Shown: one piece after another, positions 25,522 to 35,160 of the stretch
Numbering within the stretch: the stretch's first letter is position 1
How the letters are laid out: each line of letters begins with the position of its first letter
Origin: GCA-2794515 sp034436155
GTDB taxonomy: Bacteria; Chloroflexota; Anaerolineae; Aggregatilineales; Phototrophicaceae
Length of the DNA stretch: 64,000 nucleotides
Assembly: GCA_034436155.1 (NCBI GenBank)
Contig: DAOTVP010000047.1
Span: 1 to 64,000 of the forward strand
Direction of reading: 5' to 3'
Notes under the pieces: model-generated
Database searches by the model: none
The model's input: the letters and a program-made list of their open reading frames with translations, nothing else
What the model was told of the DNA's origin: nothing
Translations under genes and position numbers: made by a program

Positions 25522-28053
25522 TTATTCGCCTTGCGCCACGCTGAACGGAATATCCAAGATGAAGCCATCGCTCAATTGCACGCCGAACACATACATCGGC
25601 AGGCGTTCCCCTGTGGCGAGGTCATAAAAGCCCACGCGCACGCGATAATCATCCGCTTCGGGCAAATCGGGGATGTAAAATCCGCGCCTATCAATCACAT
25701 ATTCGCCCTGTTGCCAGAACAGGGTGGAATAATAATTCAATTCCCACCCGTAGGGTTTATTCACCACGCCGTCCGCCGTGTGTAATACCGTGTCGGGGTC
25801 GGATTCACGATACAGATGATAAAAAATGGCATAATCTTTATCGGTTGGCTTCAGCACTTCCCATACCAGCTTAAATTCCACTGGGTTGGTGTAAATCCCT
25901 CTGAATACAGGCTCATTCACCAATCCGTAACTGACCAGACGGGCAAAATCGCCGAAGCGCACCTCGCCGATAGGGAAAATTTCGATGGTCAAATTATCCT
26001 GCGGGGCAGGTGGATGAAACCGCGCCTGTGGGTCTATGGCGTAAATATCGAAGTGTTCGCGCCAATCTTCAAACCGAATGGGCGGGGTGGTGATGAAATT
26101 TTCGCGCCGTAAACTGGCATAAAACGGATTATGAAATCCGCCTGTGTTGGCGTATAACGCCTGTGCTTCAATACCATCAATAAAATAATCGGCACTACCC
26201 GCGTCATCGAATGTGCGCGGGATTTTGGTGATGTTGATGTCCCACATCGGGAAGAAAAACGGTAGACGCTGTAACCCCGGCGCGAGGATGGTCGGCGTAT
26301 CACCAGTTTGGGATATATCCTCAAAATAACGCACCACCTCTATCAGCGAGGCATCGCGCAAATCATCTTTGGCGGGCATTGTCCACCAAAAATCCCAGCC
26401 GTACCCCTCATCGTATAACGGGATGAGTATTCCGTGTAATGATACAGCAAAAATGGCGAACACATAACCGAATCGTAACGGAAAGCGCCATTGTTTGATT
26501 TTTTCGGGCGTTATCCATAATCCCAAAATGGTCGCCGTTGGCAAAATCAGCAGGGGTACAATCGGAAACGAGAGCCGATAGTGATAACTATACGAGTAAA
26601 AATAGGTGATGAAATACGGCAACGCCAGGGCATATCCCCAACCGATAATCGCAACAAAACGCCAACCCCGTTCTGATAGGTGGGCGAATCCGAAATCTGC
26701 CAGCGCGATGAAAATCAGCGCCATGCCCAATCCAAATGCCACCCATTCCCAATTTGCCATACGCGCAGGCGTGATGATGGTCGGCGCGACACCGAGCGCA
26801 ATCAATATCACCCCCAACGACACAAAAATCCGATTTGGGCGCGAATGTTGTTTTGCGATGAATACAAAGGCAATCAACACGCCGATAGTCAACAAAATCC
26901 ACCCGAATTCGCTCCCGCTCCGCATGGCTTCATCGAGCCAATAACTTTGTGGAAAGGTGATAGCCGAATGACCATAGGCAACATTGCGGAGATACCACAC
27001 CGACCCCAACGGCAAGCAGGCAACCGCCATGCGTACCGCTATCATCAGGCGGGGCTTAAAATCATGCCAGCGCCGTGTGCGAATCGCTTCGAGGATGACC
27101 ACCAGCACCACCCCCCATATCAACGCGCCACCAGTGGGTTTTATCCACATCAAAATGCCGAGCCATATCCCCGCCAATATCGAATAACGCACGCGCACAT
27201 ACTGATTATCGTGTTCCATCCACGCCATCAAGAAAAATGCGCTGGATGCGGTGAAAGCATAGGCTTGCGGAATTTCGAGGTCGCCGATGCGCGTCCAAAA
27301 TCCAAAATGCGGATACAATGCCCATATCGTCGCCAAAATTAACCCTACACGCCGATTAATCAACCGATTCCCCAGCGTATACGCCGCCAAAATGCTCCCG
27401 ATTTGCAAAAATGGCAACACGGCGCGGGCGGCGTGGTCGTTGATGTCGCCCATCATCAGTTGTCCAAAGGCATATTGCAATTGCAAAAATTGCGGATAGT
27501 AGCCGATGTCGGTGGGGATGAAGCCTAACAGGGTGTAAATCCGTGATTGATACCCATACACCCACAATTCATCATACCAACCGAATGCTGTCCATGAGGT
27601 CATGACCCAGCGCAGGGCGGTGGCGATGAGTATCAGAAAAATCAGAAATTTCTCGTCCGATGCCCACGTTTGACGTGTATGCACCGCCAGAGGCGCGGTA
27701 CGAATCCGTTTTGCCCATGCCAATCCCCAAAATAAAACGGTGATGGCGATGATATTCAGGGCTAAATCTTGATTTTTCAGCAACGGATGACCGCCCACCA
27801 AGCCCGAAATCTGCGTTTGCATGGGGTTGAGCGGGTCGCCTGCGGTCAGGTTGCTATTTTGCCCCCAGGTGCCAAGTATGAATAAATACGCCGTGAGCAA
27901 GGCGGCGCTGAAGCCGATGCCACACATGACCACCATCGGTCTATCGTGCCAATCTTGTCGGGGGAGTGCCAATAATGCCAAAGGAATACCCATGCCGATA
28001 TACACCAAGAGCAATATCGGCAATGTATTCACCGTAGAAATGAGCCAATCCAT
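25522..28053 (-). CDS. Large GT-C-like membrane glycosyltransferase
   Basis: 843 residues, with about twelve to thirteen transmembrane helices (1-555) and a soluble C-terminal domain of about 290 residues with beta-strand character. An acidic loop motif (TAFGWYDELWVYGYQSR) matches the position of the GT-C catalytic Asp/Glu, and GYYPQFLQLQYAFGQL resembles the HPPL-type block. Probably extracytoplasmic glycosyl transfer. It is larger than and not closely similar to the GT-C enzymes at 22424 and 52084. It lies 21 bases downstream of the M28 peptidase gene, so kinase, peptidase and glycosyltransferase likely form one minus-strand operon. Confidence 0.78.
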   Translation of the reverse strand: MDWLISTVNTLPILLLVYIGMGIPLALLALPRQDWHDRPMVVMCGIGFSAALLTAYLFILGTWGQNSNLTAGDPLNPMQTQISGLVGGHPLLKNQDLALNIIAITVLFWGLAWAKRIRTAPLAVHTRQTWASDEKFLIFLILIATALRWVMTSWTAFGWYDELWVYGYQSRIYTLLGFIPTDIGYYPQFLQLQYAFGQLMMGDINDHAARAVLPFLQIGSILAAYTLGNRLINRRVGLILATIWALYPHFGFWTRIGDLEIPQAYAFTASSAFFLMAWMEHDNQYVRVRYSILAGIWLGILMWIKPTGGALIWGVVLVVILEAIRTRRWHDFKPRLMIAVRMAVACLPLGSVWYLRNVAYGHSAITFPQSYWLDEAMRSGSEFGWILLTIGVLIAFVFIAKQHSRPNRIFVSLGVILIALGVAPTIITPARMANWEWVAFGLGMALIFIALADFGFAHLSERGWRFVAIIGWGYALALPYFITYFYSYSYHYRLSFPIVPLLILPTATILGLWITPEKIKQWRFPLRFGYVFAIFAVSLHGILIPLYDEGYGWDFWWTMPAKDDLRDASLIEVVRYFEDISQTGDTPTILAPGLQRLPFFFPMWDINITKIPRTFDDAGSADYFIDGIEAQALYANTGGFHNPFYASLRRENFITTPPIRFEDWREHFDIYAIDPQARFHPPAPQDNLTIEIFPIGEVRFGDFARLVSYGLVNEPVFRGIYTNPVEFKLVWEVLKPTDKDYAIFYHLYRESDPDTVLHTADGVVNKPYGWELNYYSTLFWQQGEYVIDRRGFYIPDLPEADDYRVRVGFYDLATGERLPMYVFGVQLSDGFILDIPFSVAQGE

Positions 28054-28074
28054 GAATGTTAAAATCCTTGAGTG

Positions 28075-29466
28075 TTAGCGCCCGATGCGATATTCTTCGC
28101 TAAATCTGCCGACCACACCGCGACTATCTACCGTCGCCACCGCCACCGCTTCATAAACTTGCCAATTGACCGTTGCCATTGCGCCCGAATTGGGGTCTAT
28201 CACGGTGAAATATTGGTCGAATATCAACGAATTGGGACGGCGTAACCCGACCACGTACCGCCCTGCATCGGGGACGGCTTCCCAAACGAGGGCGCTATTG
28301 CCATTGCCGACATCGCGCAACACGATATTTCTAGGTGGGATGGGTCCGCCACCCAGCGCATACAACAAGCCCATAATCGTGCGCGTCGATTTGAGCAGAT
28401 AGGCGGGTTCAACACCATCGATTGTGTCGCGTCCTTCGCGCTTGGGCGTGTCTTCGAGTGATTCTATCAGACGGGATGACGGGAATCCGCGTTCTTCAAA
28501 CGATTCGTGGTCGCCATAACGTCCCTCGCGGTCAATTTCGTTCTGCATGGCGAGGTTCAGGTCTAATTTATGATAGTAAGCGATAAAATTCAATGTGCGG
28601 GCGAATTGCCGTGAGCGCGATTCGTTGGGGGGCGCAGAAAATAAGCGTAAATCGCGGTCATTAATATTCCCCTGTGGGTCGTTGTTACTGCCAATGGTAT
28701 CGAGGTTAATCATGCCAATCACGGGCAAGTTGTGAACAAGCACGTAATCTTGCACAAAGGCTTTACTGCCCTGTCTGCCCACTTCTTCGGCGGCGAACAA
28801 CACAAAAACGATGGTCGCCCGCATCGGGCTGGTGCTGAGGACACGCGCCATCTCTAAAATTGCCGCCACACCAGACCCGTTATCATCGGCACCTGGTGCA
28901 AAACTATTGCCATCGGTTAAATTATCGGTACGGCTATCGTAATGTGCGCCAACCACGATAATCCCCGCATCGGCGCTCGTGCCTTGAATATAGCCGATGA
29001 TATTGCGTTGTTGGCTGGCAATGCCGTTATAACTGGCGGTGAATGGTTGCTCGAAGGTGATAAATTTTCCGCCCGATTGGGCTTGAATTTGTTTGAAGAC
29101 ATCGCTGATATAATTCGCCGCCGCCCCGACCCCGCGTGTGAGCGATTGCGTGGGTGAATTCACATGTCGTGTGTGAAACCCAACCAATATGTTGATATGT
29201 TCCATGAGGCGATCTTGCTCAATCCGATTCATCAGGTTGAACAGTTCAATATCCACGCTGGTTTGTTGCGGTGCGCTCTGTGTCGATTGATTCGGCACAG
29301 TCCCCCCCTGTGGTGTGGCATAACTGAGGGGGGGCTGTGGGGTGGGCATATCCGTTTTACGGGGTAATAAGGTGGGTGGTGCTTCTTGTGCGCCCAAACT
29401 ACAGGCGAGTAACACCATGCTCAACCAAACGATGAGCAGGATATGATTGCGAGGGGTTGGTCTCAT
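28075..29466 (-). CDS. Secreted lipoprotein M28-family zinc aminopeptidase
   Basis: 463 residues from ATG 29466, which overlaps the stop codon of the kinase gene (ATGA); the TTG at 29487 is an alternative. Lipoprotein signal with lipobox LLAC (Cys about 22). Two-zinc M28 ligands are all visible: His/Asp in VGAHYDSR, Asp in PGADDNGSGVAA, Glu-Glu in AAEEVG, Asp in INLDTIG, His in GDHESF. The C-terminal 90 residues form a fibronectin-like domain (ALVWEAVPDAGRYVVGL). It should remove N-terminal residues from peptides outside the cell. Translational coupling to a membrane kinase is unusual. Confidence 0.9.
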   Translation of the reverse strand: MRPTPRNHILLIVWLSMVLLACSLGAQEAPPTLLPRKTDMPTPQPPLSYATPQGGTVPNQSTQSAPQQTSVDIELFNLMNRIEQDRLMEHINILVGFHTRHVNSPTQSLTRGVGAAANYISDVFKQIQAQSGGKFITFEQPFTASYNGIASQQRNIIGYIQGTSADAGIIVVGAHYDSRTDNLTDGNSFAPGADDNGSGVAAILEMARVLSTSPMRATIVFVLFAAEEVGRQGSKAFVQDYVLVHNLPVIGMINLDTIGSNNDPQGNINDRDLRLFSAPPNESRSRQFARTLNFIAYYHKLDLNLAMQNEIDREGRYGDHESFEERGFPSSRLIESLEDTPKREGRDTIDGVEPAYLLKSTRTIMGLLYALGGGPIPPRNIVLRDVGNGNSALVWEAVPDAGRYVVGLRRPNSLIFDQYFTVIDPNSGAMATVNWQVYEAVAVATVDSRGVVGRFSEEYRIGR

Positions 29467-31208
29467 GATTCTATGATAACACTCCAATTAAACGAACAGG
29501 TTTGTGATGTCCCACCACTATTACCCTCACAATTGGCAACGGCGGTATTCCCCGCTTTGATTTGGAAATTGCTCCGCCACGCCAACCAATTTTCGGGTGC
29601 GAGGATTTCTCGGCTGGTATCGGTGCATCCCCAATCGCGTTGCACTCGCGCACTTTCATCGGTGGGGCGTGCCTGATTATACCGTATGACAATACACGCA
29701 TTGGGCGCTAAGGTCTTATTCGAGATATTCGTCATGGTGACATTGCCTAGATTGAGGGTCGTAATATCAAATTGCGCTTGGCTGGCATTACGAAGCACCA
29801 ACAAATCGCGGGTATAATAGGCTTGCATCGGCTCGCCCGGTCCGTTGTTAATATCTGCGCCACCACCGCCTAATCCCGATAAAATCACGATGGCGAGGAT
29901 AATCACCGCCACCACCCCGACCACAGCGCCGATGATGGGCAAGGGTACGTTTTGGGGCAATTTGAAATTCGGCTTGGCTTTGGGCTTTTTATGGAGCGAA
30001 TCGGGGCTAATCACCACCTGAGACGCATCGGCTTTGGGCATGGCAGAGGGTATCGGATTCACCGATGGGGTGGGTGTTGGCGCGGGGACAGATACCCCTT
30101 TCGCCGATTTTGGCGCGGACGAGTCGCTCGCCTTAGATGAGACTTGTGCTTTGGGGGCTTCTTCTGTTGCGGTTGCATCATCTTTCGCCTTCGATTTCCC
30201 TTTGCCTTTCGCTTTGGGCTTGGTAGAGGGTTGCGAGGTGGGTTCATCATCCCATGCCGATAAAATGGATTCCTCTGTCGTATCGTCCCCTTTGACGGGG
30301 AAGGTGGTCGGGCGGTCGACTAATGTCGGCGATACGCTGGCTTTATTCAGTTGAGCGCCATACGCCAATTCGAGTGCTTTGATAAAATCACTGGCTTTGG
30401 GATGCCGTTTTTCGGGTTCTTTTTCGAGCGCCTTGAGCAATTCGCGTTCCACGCTCTTGGGGATGCTGGCGTTGATCGCCGTTGGCAAGGGTGGCGGTTC
30501 ACTGATATGACTGAGTGCCACCTGCATGGCGGTATCACCTTTGAACATGATCGTCCCGGTCAAAATTTCGTAGACAATCACCGCCAACGAATAGGTATCA
30601 CTTTGTGGGACGGCGCGTTCCGATGCCAGTGCTTGTTCTGGAGAGATATAACGCGGTGTGCCGAATGCCGTACCCCGTGTCATATCCACGTCTTGGCGCA
30701 AGACCAATCCAAAATCGGTCAGGTAGGCGCGATCATTTTTATCGATTAACACATTCGAGGGCTTTACATCGCGGTGAATAATGCCGTGCGAATGGGCATA
30801 ATCCAACGCATACGCCACTTGCTTGAGCAGATAAAACATGCGCGGTAACGGCATGGTTTGCCCCATGCGTTGCAAGTCGTTAATTTCATCGGCTAAATCG
30901 CGCCCAGTGATGAGTTTCATCGCCAAAAAATAGACATCATGTTCTTCACCATATTGATAAATCGGTACGATGTTTTCGTGGTCGAGTTTGGCAATGGCTT
31001 TGGCTTCGCGGGTGAATCGTTCCGAGAGGGTGGGGTCGGCATCTAGCATGGCGCGGGTGAGGACTTTAATGGCGGCATCCCGTTCTAGTTTTTCGTCATG
31101 CCCGATATAAATTTTCGCCATCCCGCCCGATGCCAACACCCCTGTAATGCTGTAATCACCCAATTTTTTGCCGATTAGAGGGTCATTTTTTGATGTGAGA
31201 GTCTCCAT
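29463..31208 (-). CDS. Membrane Ser/Thr protein kinase (PknB-like) with C-terminal extracellular domain
   Basis: 581 residues. Kinase domain about 15-290: Gly loop LASGGMAKIY, ATP Lys K48 (AAIKVL), HRDVKPSN (D147), DFG 165-167, GTPRYISPEQ. A Ser/Lys/Pro/Ala-rich low-complexity linker (about 300-420) leads to one transmembrane helix (about 437-459, PIIGAVVGVVAVIILAIVIL), a poly-Gly stretch and an extracellular beta domain of about 110 residues with four Cys resembling a lamin-tail-like fold. Missing PASTA repeats. Coupled by ATGA to the M28 peptidase gene. Senses an external cue and phosphorylates cytoplasmic targets, presumably. Confidence 0.92.
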   Translation of the reverse strand: METLTSKNDPLIGKKLGDYSITGVLASGGMAKIYIGHDEKLERDAAIKVLTRAMLDADPTLSERFTREAKAIAKLDHENIVPIYQYGEEHDVYFLAMKLITGRDLADEINDLQRMGQTMPLPRMFYLLKQVAYALDYAHSHGIIHRDVKPSNVLIDKNDRAYLTDFGLVLRQDVDMTRGTAFGTPRYISPEQALASERAVPQSDTYSLAVIVYEILTGTIMFKGDTAMQVALSHISEPPPLPTAINASIPKSVERELLKALEKEPEKRHPKASDFIKALELAYGAQLNKASVSPTLVDRPTTFPVKGDDTTEESILSAWDDEPTSQPSTKPKAKGKGKSKAKDDATATEEAPKAQVSSKASDSSAPKSAKGVSVPAPTPTPSVNPIPSAMPKADASQVVISPDSLHKKPKAKPNFKLPQNVPLPIIGAVVGVVAVIILAIVILSGLGGGGADINNGPGEPMQAYYTRDLLVLRNASQAQFDITTLNLGNVTMTNISNKTLAPNACIVIRYNQARPTDESARVQRDWGCTDTSREILAPENWLAWRSNFQIKAGNTAVANCEGNSGGTSQTCSFNWSVIIES

Positions 31209-31339
31209 TAGAACATCATCCCGTTTATAATTATGCGATTTTATGCGCGTCTTTGCTCTTTATTGTATCGTATAGTAGCTATTATAGTGTAGAATGTTTT
31301 TTTGCATTTAGCCAACGATTTCTCAACGAACAGAGAGCG

Positions 31340-32563
31340 ATGACCATGCACATCTTATTCATCACCACCTATTTTGAACCCGATTCAGGCGCGGCGGCAG
31401 TCCGATTATCCCGTTTGGCGCGGGGATTATTGGCGCGTGGGCATACCATCACTGTCCTGACGACCATGCCTCATTATCCGTTGGGGAAGATTCAAGACGG
31501 CTATCGGCATAAATTTGCCGTCAAAGAAAACCGAGACGGCATGACGGTCATCCGCACATGGTTATGGGCGACTTCTAGCCCCAAAATCAGCCGAAAATTC
31601 ATCAGCCAAATGTCGTTTATGTTCACCGCCTTGTTGCGTGGTCTATTTATCAAGCGTCCCGATGTGATATTCATCGAAGGGCAACCGGTTTTCACCAATT
31701 TCGCGGGCGTGTTGTTGAGCATCCTCAAGCGCCGTCCGTATTTGCTGAATATATCTGACCTGTGGCCCCAACATCTGCTATCGGTGGGGGCGCTCACCGA
31801 AAACAATCGTGTCTATCGCCTCGCGTTGTGGATGGTCAAACGCACCTACGCCCGCGCCAAAGCGATTGTCGCGCTCAGCCCCGCATGGGCGCTCACGATT
31901 AAATCACTGGTGGCGCATCCGCAAAAAGTGAGCGTCATCCTCAATGGGGTAGATTTAGATAAATTTCACCCGTCCATAGATCCATCCCACTTTTTGGCAC
32001 GGCATCATTTACCAACCGATAAAAAAATAATCACCTTCATCGGCACATTCGCCACCCAATACGATTTTGATACGCTGTTCGCCGTTGCCGATTATTTCAC
32101 CAGACGGGCTGATTTGCTATTCGTCTTCATTGGTGGCGGATCTCAAGCCGAAAAAGTGAATACTGCCGATTTGCCCAATGTGGTCAACATCACATGGGTG
32201 AATCATGACGATATGCCCAGCGCGTGGCGTATTTCGGCGTTGACGATATGGGCGATGCGCCCCGCGCCGTTGTATGAAGGCACAATCCCCGCCAAATTTT
32301 TCGAGGCGACCGCTTCGGGCGTGCCGATTGTCGCCGCCCAGACGGGGATTATCGCGGGCATTATCCACGAACACGGCTTGGGGATTGTTGTGCCTGTTGG
32401 CGATGTGGATGGTATGATAGGCGCGATTGCCCGCCTAATCGATGACGAGGCGCTCCTCGCCGATTGCGCCATGAAAGCGCGGCGTTATGCCGAAACGCAT
32501 TTTTCGCCCACACGGGTGCTAGATAGCTACGAGGCGCTTTTGCAACATGTTGATAAACCGTGA
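31340..32563 (+). CDS. GT4-family glycosyltransferase (WbuB/capsule-type)
   Basis: 407 residues from ATG 31340 (MTMHILFITTYF); the ATG at 31346 is equally possible and the upstream frame is not supported. GT-B fold: N-terminal DSGAAAVRLSRLARGLLARGH acceptor-binding loop, ISDLWPQ near the middle, and the C-terminal donor motif EGTIPAKFFEATASGVPIVA with the E-x7-E pair of GT4 enzymes. Typically adds a sugar to a lipid-linked oligosaccharide at the inner membrane face. Divergent from the kinase operon. A perfect palindrome begins 3 bases after its stop codon. Confidence 0.9.
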   Translation: MTMHILFITTYFEPDSGAAAVRLSRLARGLLARGHTITVLTTMPHYPLGKIQDGYRHKFAVKENRDGMTVIRTWLWATSSPKISRKFISQMSFMFTALLRGLFIKRPDVIFIEGQPVFTNFAGVLLSILKRRPYLLNISDLWPQHLLSVGALTENNRVYRLALWMVKRTYARAKAIVALSPAWALTIKSLVAHPQKVSVILNGVDLDKFHPSIDPSHFLARHHLPTDKKIITFIGTFATQYDFDTLFAVADYFTRRADLLFVFIGGGSQAEKVNTADLPNVVNITWVNHDDMPSAWRISALTIWAMRPAPLYEGTIPAKFFEATASGVPIVAAQTGIIAGIIHEHGLGIVVPVGDVDGMIGAIARLIDDEALLADCAMKARRYAETHFSPTRVLDSYEALLQHVDKP

Positions 32564-32565
32564 TT

Positions 32566-32706
32566 GCTAGATGCTCAAAGCATCTAGCTACACCCAAAAA
32601 GCGCACTAAAGGCGCTAACATCCGCTTTGATGATACATAGTTACGGCAAAATCAGCCCCTTTAGTAGGCTTCCAAAACGGTTAGCCTATGGCTCAAAGCC
32701 ATAGGC
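32566..32706. repeat. Two related caa-loop palindromes between the glycosyltransferase and asnS
   Basis: GCTAGATGCT-caa-AGCATCTAGC (32566-32588) and GCCTATGGCT-caa-AGCCATAGGC (32684-32706): both have perfect 10-bp arms ending GGCT/TGCT and the same trinucleotide loop, showing a common origin despite different outer arms. The first could end transcription of the glycosyltransferase gene. Between them (about 32590-32683) is unannotated sequence with a weaker aagcgcactaaaggcgct repeat. Confidence 0.88.
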
Positions 32707-32711
32707 GAGAC

Positions 32712-32717
32712 TATAAT
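32712..32717 (+). promoter_or_regulatory. Candidate -10 element for asnS
   Basis: Perfect TATAAT six bases after the second palindrome and 50 bases before the GTG start of asnS. The expected -35 position (about 32689-32694, tggctc) falls inside the palindrome and is a poor match, so the palindrome may supply or occlude promoter contacts. Confidence 0.4.
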
Positions 32718-32766
32718 ACTCCCCATGCACAACCGTGTAACTATTTTTTTTAGGAGATAACTTTTC

Positions 32767-34107
32767 GTGGCACAAATCATACAAATTCAAGATATTGCAC
32801 AATACGATGGGCAAGAAATCACCTTGCGCGGGTGGGTTTATGACCGCACAGGCAAGGGCAAGCTCGAGTTTATCAAATTGCGTGATGGCTCTGGTATCGC
32901 CCAATGTGTGGTGTTCAAAAATGATGTGTCTGAGGGTGATTTTGAACTGGCACGCAAACTCACCCAAGAATCATCCATCATTATCACGGGGGTCGTCCGC
33001 AAAGATGACCGCGCACCGGGCTATCCGGGCGGGTACGAAGTCGGCGTGAAATCCATATCGCTCATCCAAATGGCACAAGATTATCCCATCACCCCCAAAG
33101 AACACGGGGTCGAATTTTTGATGGATAACCGCCACCTGTGGTTGCGCTCATCGCGCCAATGGGCGATTTTACGCATCCGTGCCACCATCATCCGCTCGAT
33201 GCGGAATTGGTTGGATGATAACGGCTATCTGTTGGTGGATACGCCCATCATCACCCCCTCGGCGGGCGAAGATACCACCTCGCTATTCGAGATCGATTAT
33301 CACGGTGAACCCGCATTTTTGGCGCAAACGGGGCAACTCTATAACGAAGCCAATATGATGGCATTCGGAAAAGTGTATTGCTTCGGTCCGACTTTCCGCG
33401 CCGAAAAATCGAAAACGCGCCGTCATCTCGCCGAATTCTGGATGCTCGAACCCGAAATTGCCTTCTGTTCGCTCGAAGAACTGATGGATATCGAAGAAAA
33501 CATGGTGCGCTACGTGGTCTCGCAAGTGTTAGAAAAACATCGCGGTGAACTCGCCATTTTAGAACGCGATACCACCAAACTCGAAAATGTGACCAACAAA
33601 TTCGCACGCATCAGCTATGATGAGGCGATTCAACGCCTGCAAGATTTACAAGCCTCGTTACCCGATGATGACGAACAAAAAGACTTGCTCAAAATCACTT
33701 GGGGCGAAGACTTCGGTAGCCCACACGAGACGGCGCTCACGCAGATGTTTGATACACCGGTGTTCGTCTATCACTATCCTACCGCCGTCAAAGCCTTCTA
33801 CATGCAACCCGTCGAAGGTCGCCCAGAGGTGTGTCGGAGTGTGGATTTGCTCGCGCCCGAAGGCTACGGCGAAATTATCGGTGGCAGTGAACGCATTTAT
33901 GACTATGATTTGTTGGCGCAACGCATTGCAGATCACAAATTGCCTCCCGAAAATTACACTTGGTATCTGGATTTACGCAAATTTGGGTCTGTGCCTCATG
34001 CGGGCTTCGGTTTAGGGATAGAACGCACGGTGGCGTGGTTATGTGGCTTGCCCCATATCCGCGAGACGATTCCCTATGCGCGGATGCTGAACCGTAAGAC
34101 ACCCTAA
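32767..34107 (+). CDS. asnS: Asparaginyl-tRNA synthetase
   Basis: 446 residues, GTG start with AGGAG 12 bases upstream. Charges tRNA-Asn. An OB-fold anticodon-binding domain (about 1-110, ITLRGWVYDRTGKGKLEFIKLRDGSG) is followed by the class II catalytic core: motif 2 FRAEKSKTRRHLAEFWMLE and motif 3 GFGLGIERTVAWLCGLPHIRE in parts. Ending in YARMLNRKTP is more like AsnRS (YPR) than AspRS; the shorter length without the large AspRS insertion supports AsnRS. The next gene begins 12 bases later. Confidence 0.93.
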   Translation: MAQIIQIQDIAQYDGQEITLRGWVYDRTGKGKLEFIKLRDGSGIAQCVVFKNDVSEGDFELARKLTQESSIIITGVVRKDDRAPGYPGGYEVGVKSISLIQMAQDYPITPKEHGVEFLMDNRHLWLRSSRQWAILRIRATIIRSMRNWLDDNGYLLVDTPIITPSAGEDTTSLFEIDYHGEPAFLAQTGQLYNEANMMAFGKVYCFGPTFRAEKSKTRRHLAEFWMLEPEIAFCSLEELMDIEENMVRYVVSQVLEKHRGELAILERDTTKLENVTNKFARISYDEAIQRLQDLQASLPDDDEQKDLLKITWGEDFGSPHETALTQMFDTPVFVYHYPTAVKAFYMQPVEGRPEVCRSVDLLAPEGYGEIIGGSERIYDYDLLAQRIADHKLPPENYTWYLDLRKFGSVPHAGFGLGIERTVAWLCGLPHIRETIPYARMLNRKTP

Positions 34108-34119
34108 AAAGGACACCCT

Positions 34120-35160
34120 ATGTTACGCAAAAAACGCTTTTGGCTTGGGATGGGTTTGAGCATCGCCGTCAGTGGCTTTCTGCTCTATTTGGTCATGCGC
34201 GATATTCACTGGGAAGATACGCTAAGTGCCATGCGGAGTCTGCGCTTGCCGTATGTCGTCCTCGCCTTTGGCATGATAACGCTCGGACTTGGTGCGCGTG
34301 GCTTGCGTTGGCATTACATCCATTTGAGGCAATTGCCCCTCAAACGCAGTCTGAATTTAACCAGCGTGGCGTTTTTTGTGAATAACCTGTTGCCATTTCG
34401 GGCGGGTGATTTGGTGCGTGTGGAAGGGGCGGCGCATGGCAATCCGCGCTTACCCCGTTCTACCGGCGTGAGTCTGGTGGTCGTGGAACGCCTGCTCGAC
34501 TTTTTGGCGTTGGTGGTGCTGATTGCGTTGGCGTTATCGGGCTTGCCAACCATTCCACCTGAAATTCAATCGGTGATGGGACTCATCACCATTGGCTCAC
34601 TCCTCGCTAGTGTGGGGCTAATTTTGATGGTGACGGTGTTCCAAAATATCACGCGCACGATTGTGATATGGCTCAGTGAACGCATCGGCATCCTGAAAAA
34701 AATTAACCTCGTGCGGATTTTGGATAATGTGTTGATGGGTTTCGCCATGATACGCCGCCCCAAATATCTGGCGTGGGTGATGTTGTGGAATGTGATGGCA
34801 TGGCTGACATTGGTCATCGCCTATTACTTTTTGCTGATGGCATTATTTCCTAACCCCACATGGGCAGAAGCGACATTATTCGTGGTTGCCGCGGCGTTGG
34901 CGATTATCATCCCCACCACCATCGCCAGTGTTGGCGCAATCGAAGGCAGTGCCATCCTCGCGTTGACCAGTCAGGGCTACTCCAGCGAGGCGGCATTGGC
35001 GCTTGGATTAACCTTACACCTCATCACCTTACTCAGTTATACCGCGCCCGGTTTATATGGCATTTGGGCAGAAACCTTAACCGTGAGTGGCATCTTGGAA
35101 CAAGTCGCCGATGGGCATGTAGATGCCACTCAAGAGGCAGAAGCGGTAGAAAATTTATAA
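34120..35160 (+). CDS. Flippase-like integral membrane protein (LPG synthase TM/UPF0104 family)
   Basis: 346 residues with about eight hydrophobic helices. Family landmarks: ALGLGARGLRWHYI-like N-terminal block, NNLLPFRAGDLVR around residue 87-99, and TTIASVGAIEGSAI in the second half. These resemble the membrane domain of lysylphosphatidylglycerol synthases, often annotated as lysylphosphatidylglycerol synthase TM region proteins. No catalytic aminoacyl-transferase domain is attached, so lysinylation cannot be claimed. Its last six bases overlap the 3' end of sigA, which runs in the opposite direction. Confidence 0.85.
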   Translation: MLRKKRFWLGMGLSIAVSGFLLYLVMRDIHWEDTLSAMRSLRLPYVVLAFGMITLGLGARGLRWHYIHLRQLPLKRSLNLTSVAFFVNNLLPFRAGDLVRVEGAAHGNPRLPRSTGVSLVVVERLLDFLALVVLIALALSGLPTIPPEIQSVMGLITIGSLLASVGLILMVTVFQNITRTIVIWLSERIGILKKINLVRILDNVLMGFAMIRRPKYLAWVMLWNVMAWLTLVIAYYFLLMALFPNPTWAEATLFVVAAALAIIIPTTIASVGAIEGSAILALTSQGYSSEAALALGLTLHLITLLSYTAPGLYGIWAETLTVSGILEQVADGHVDATQEAEAVENL

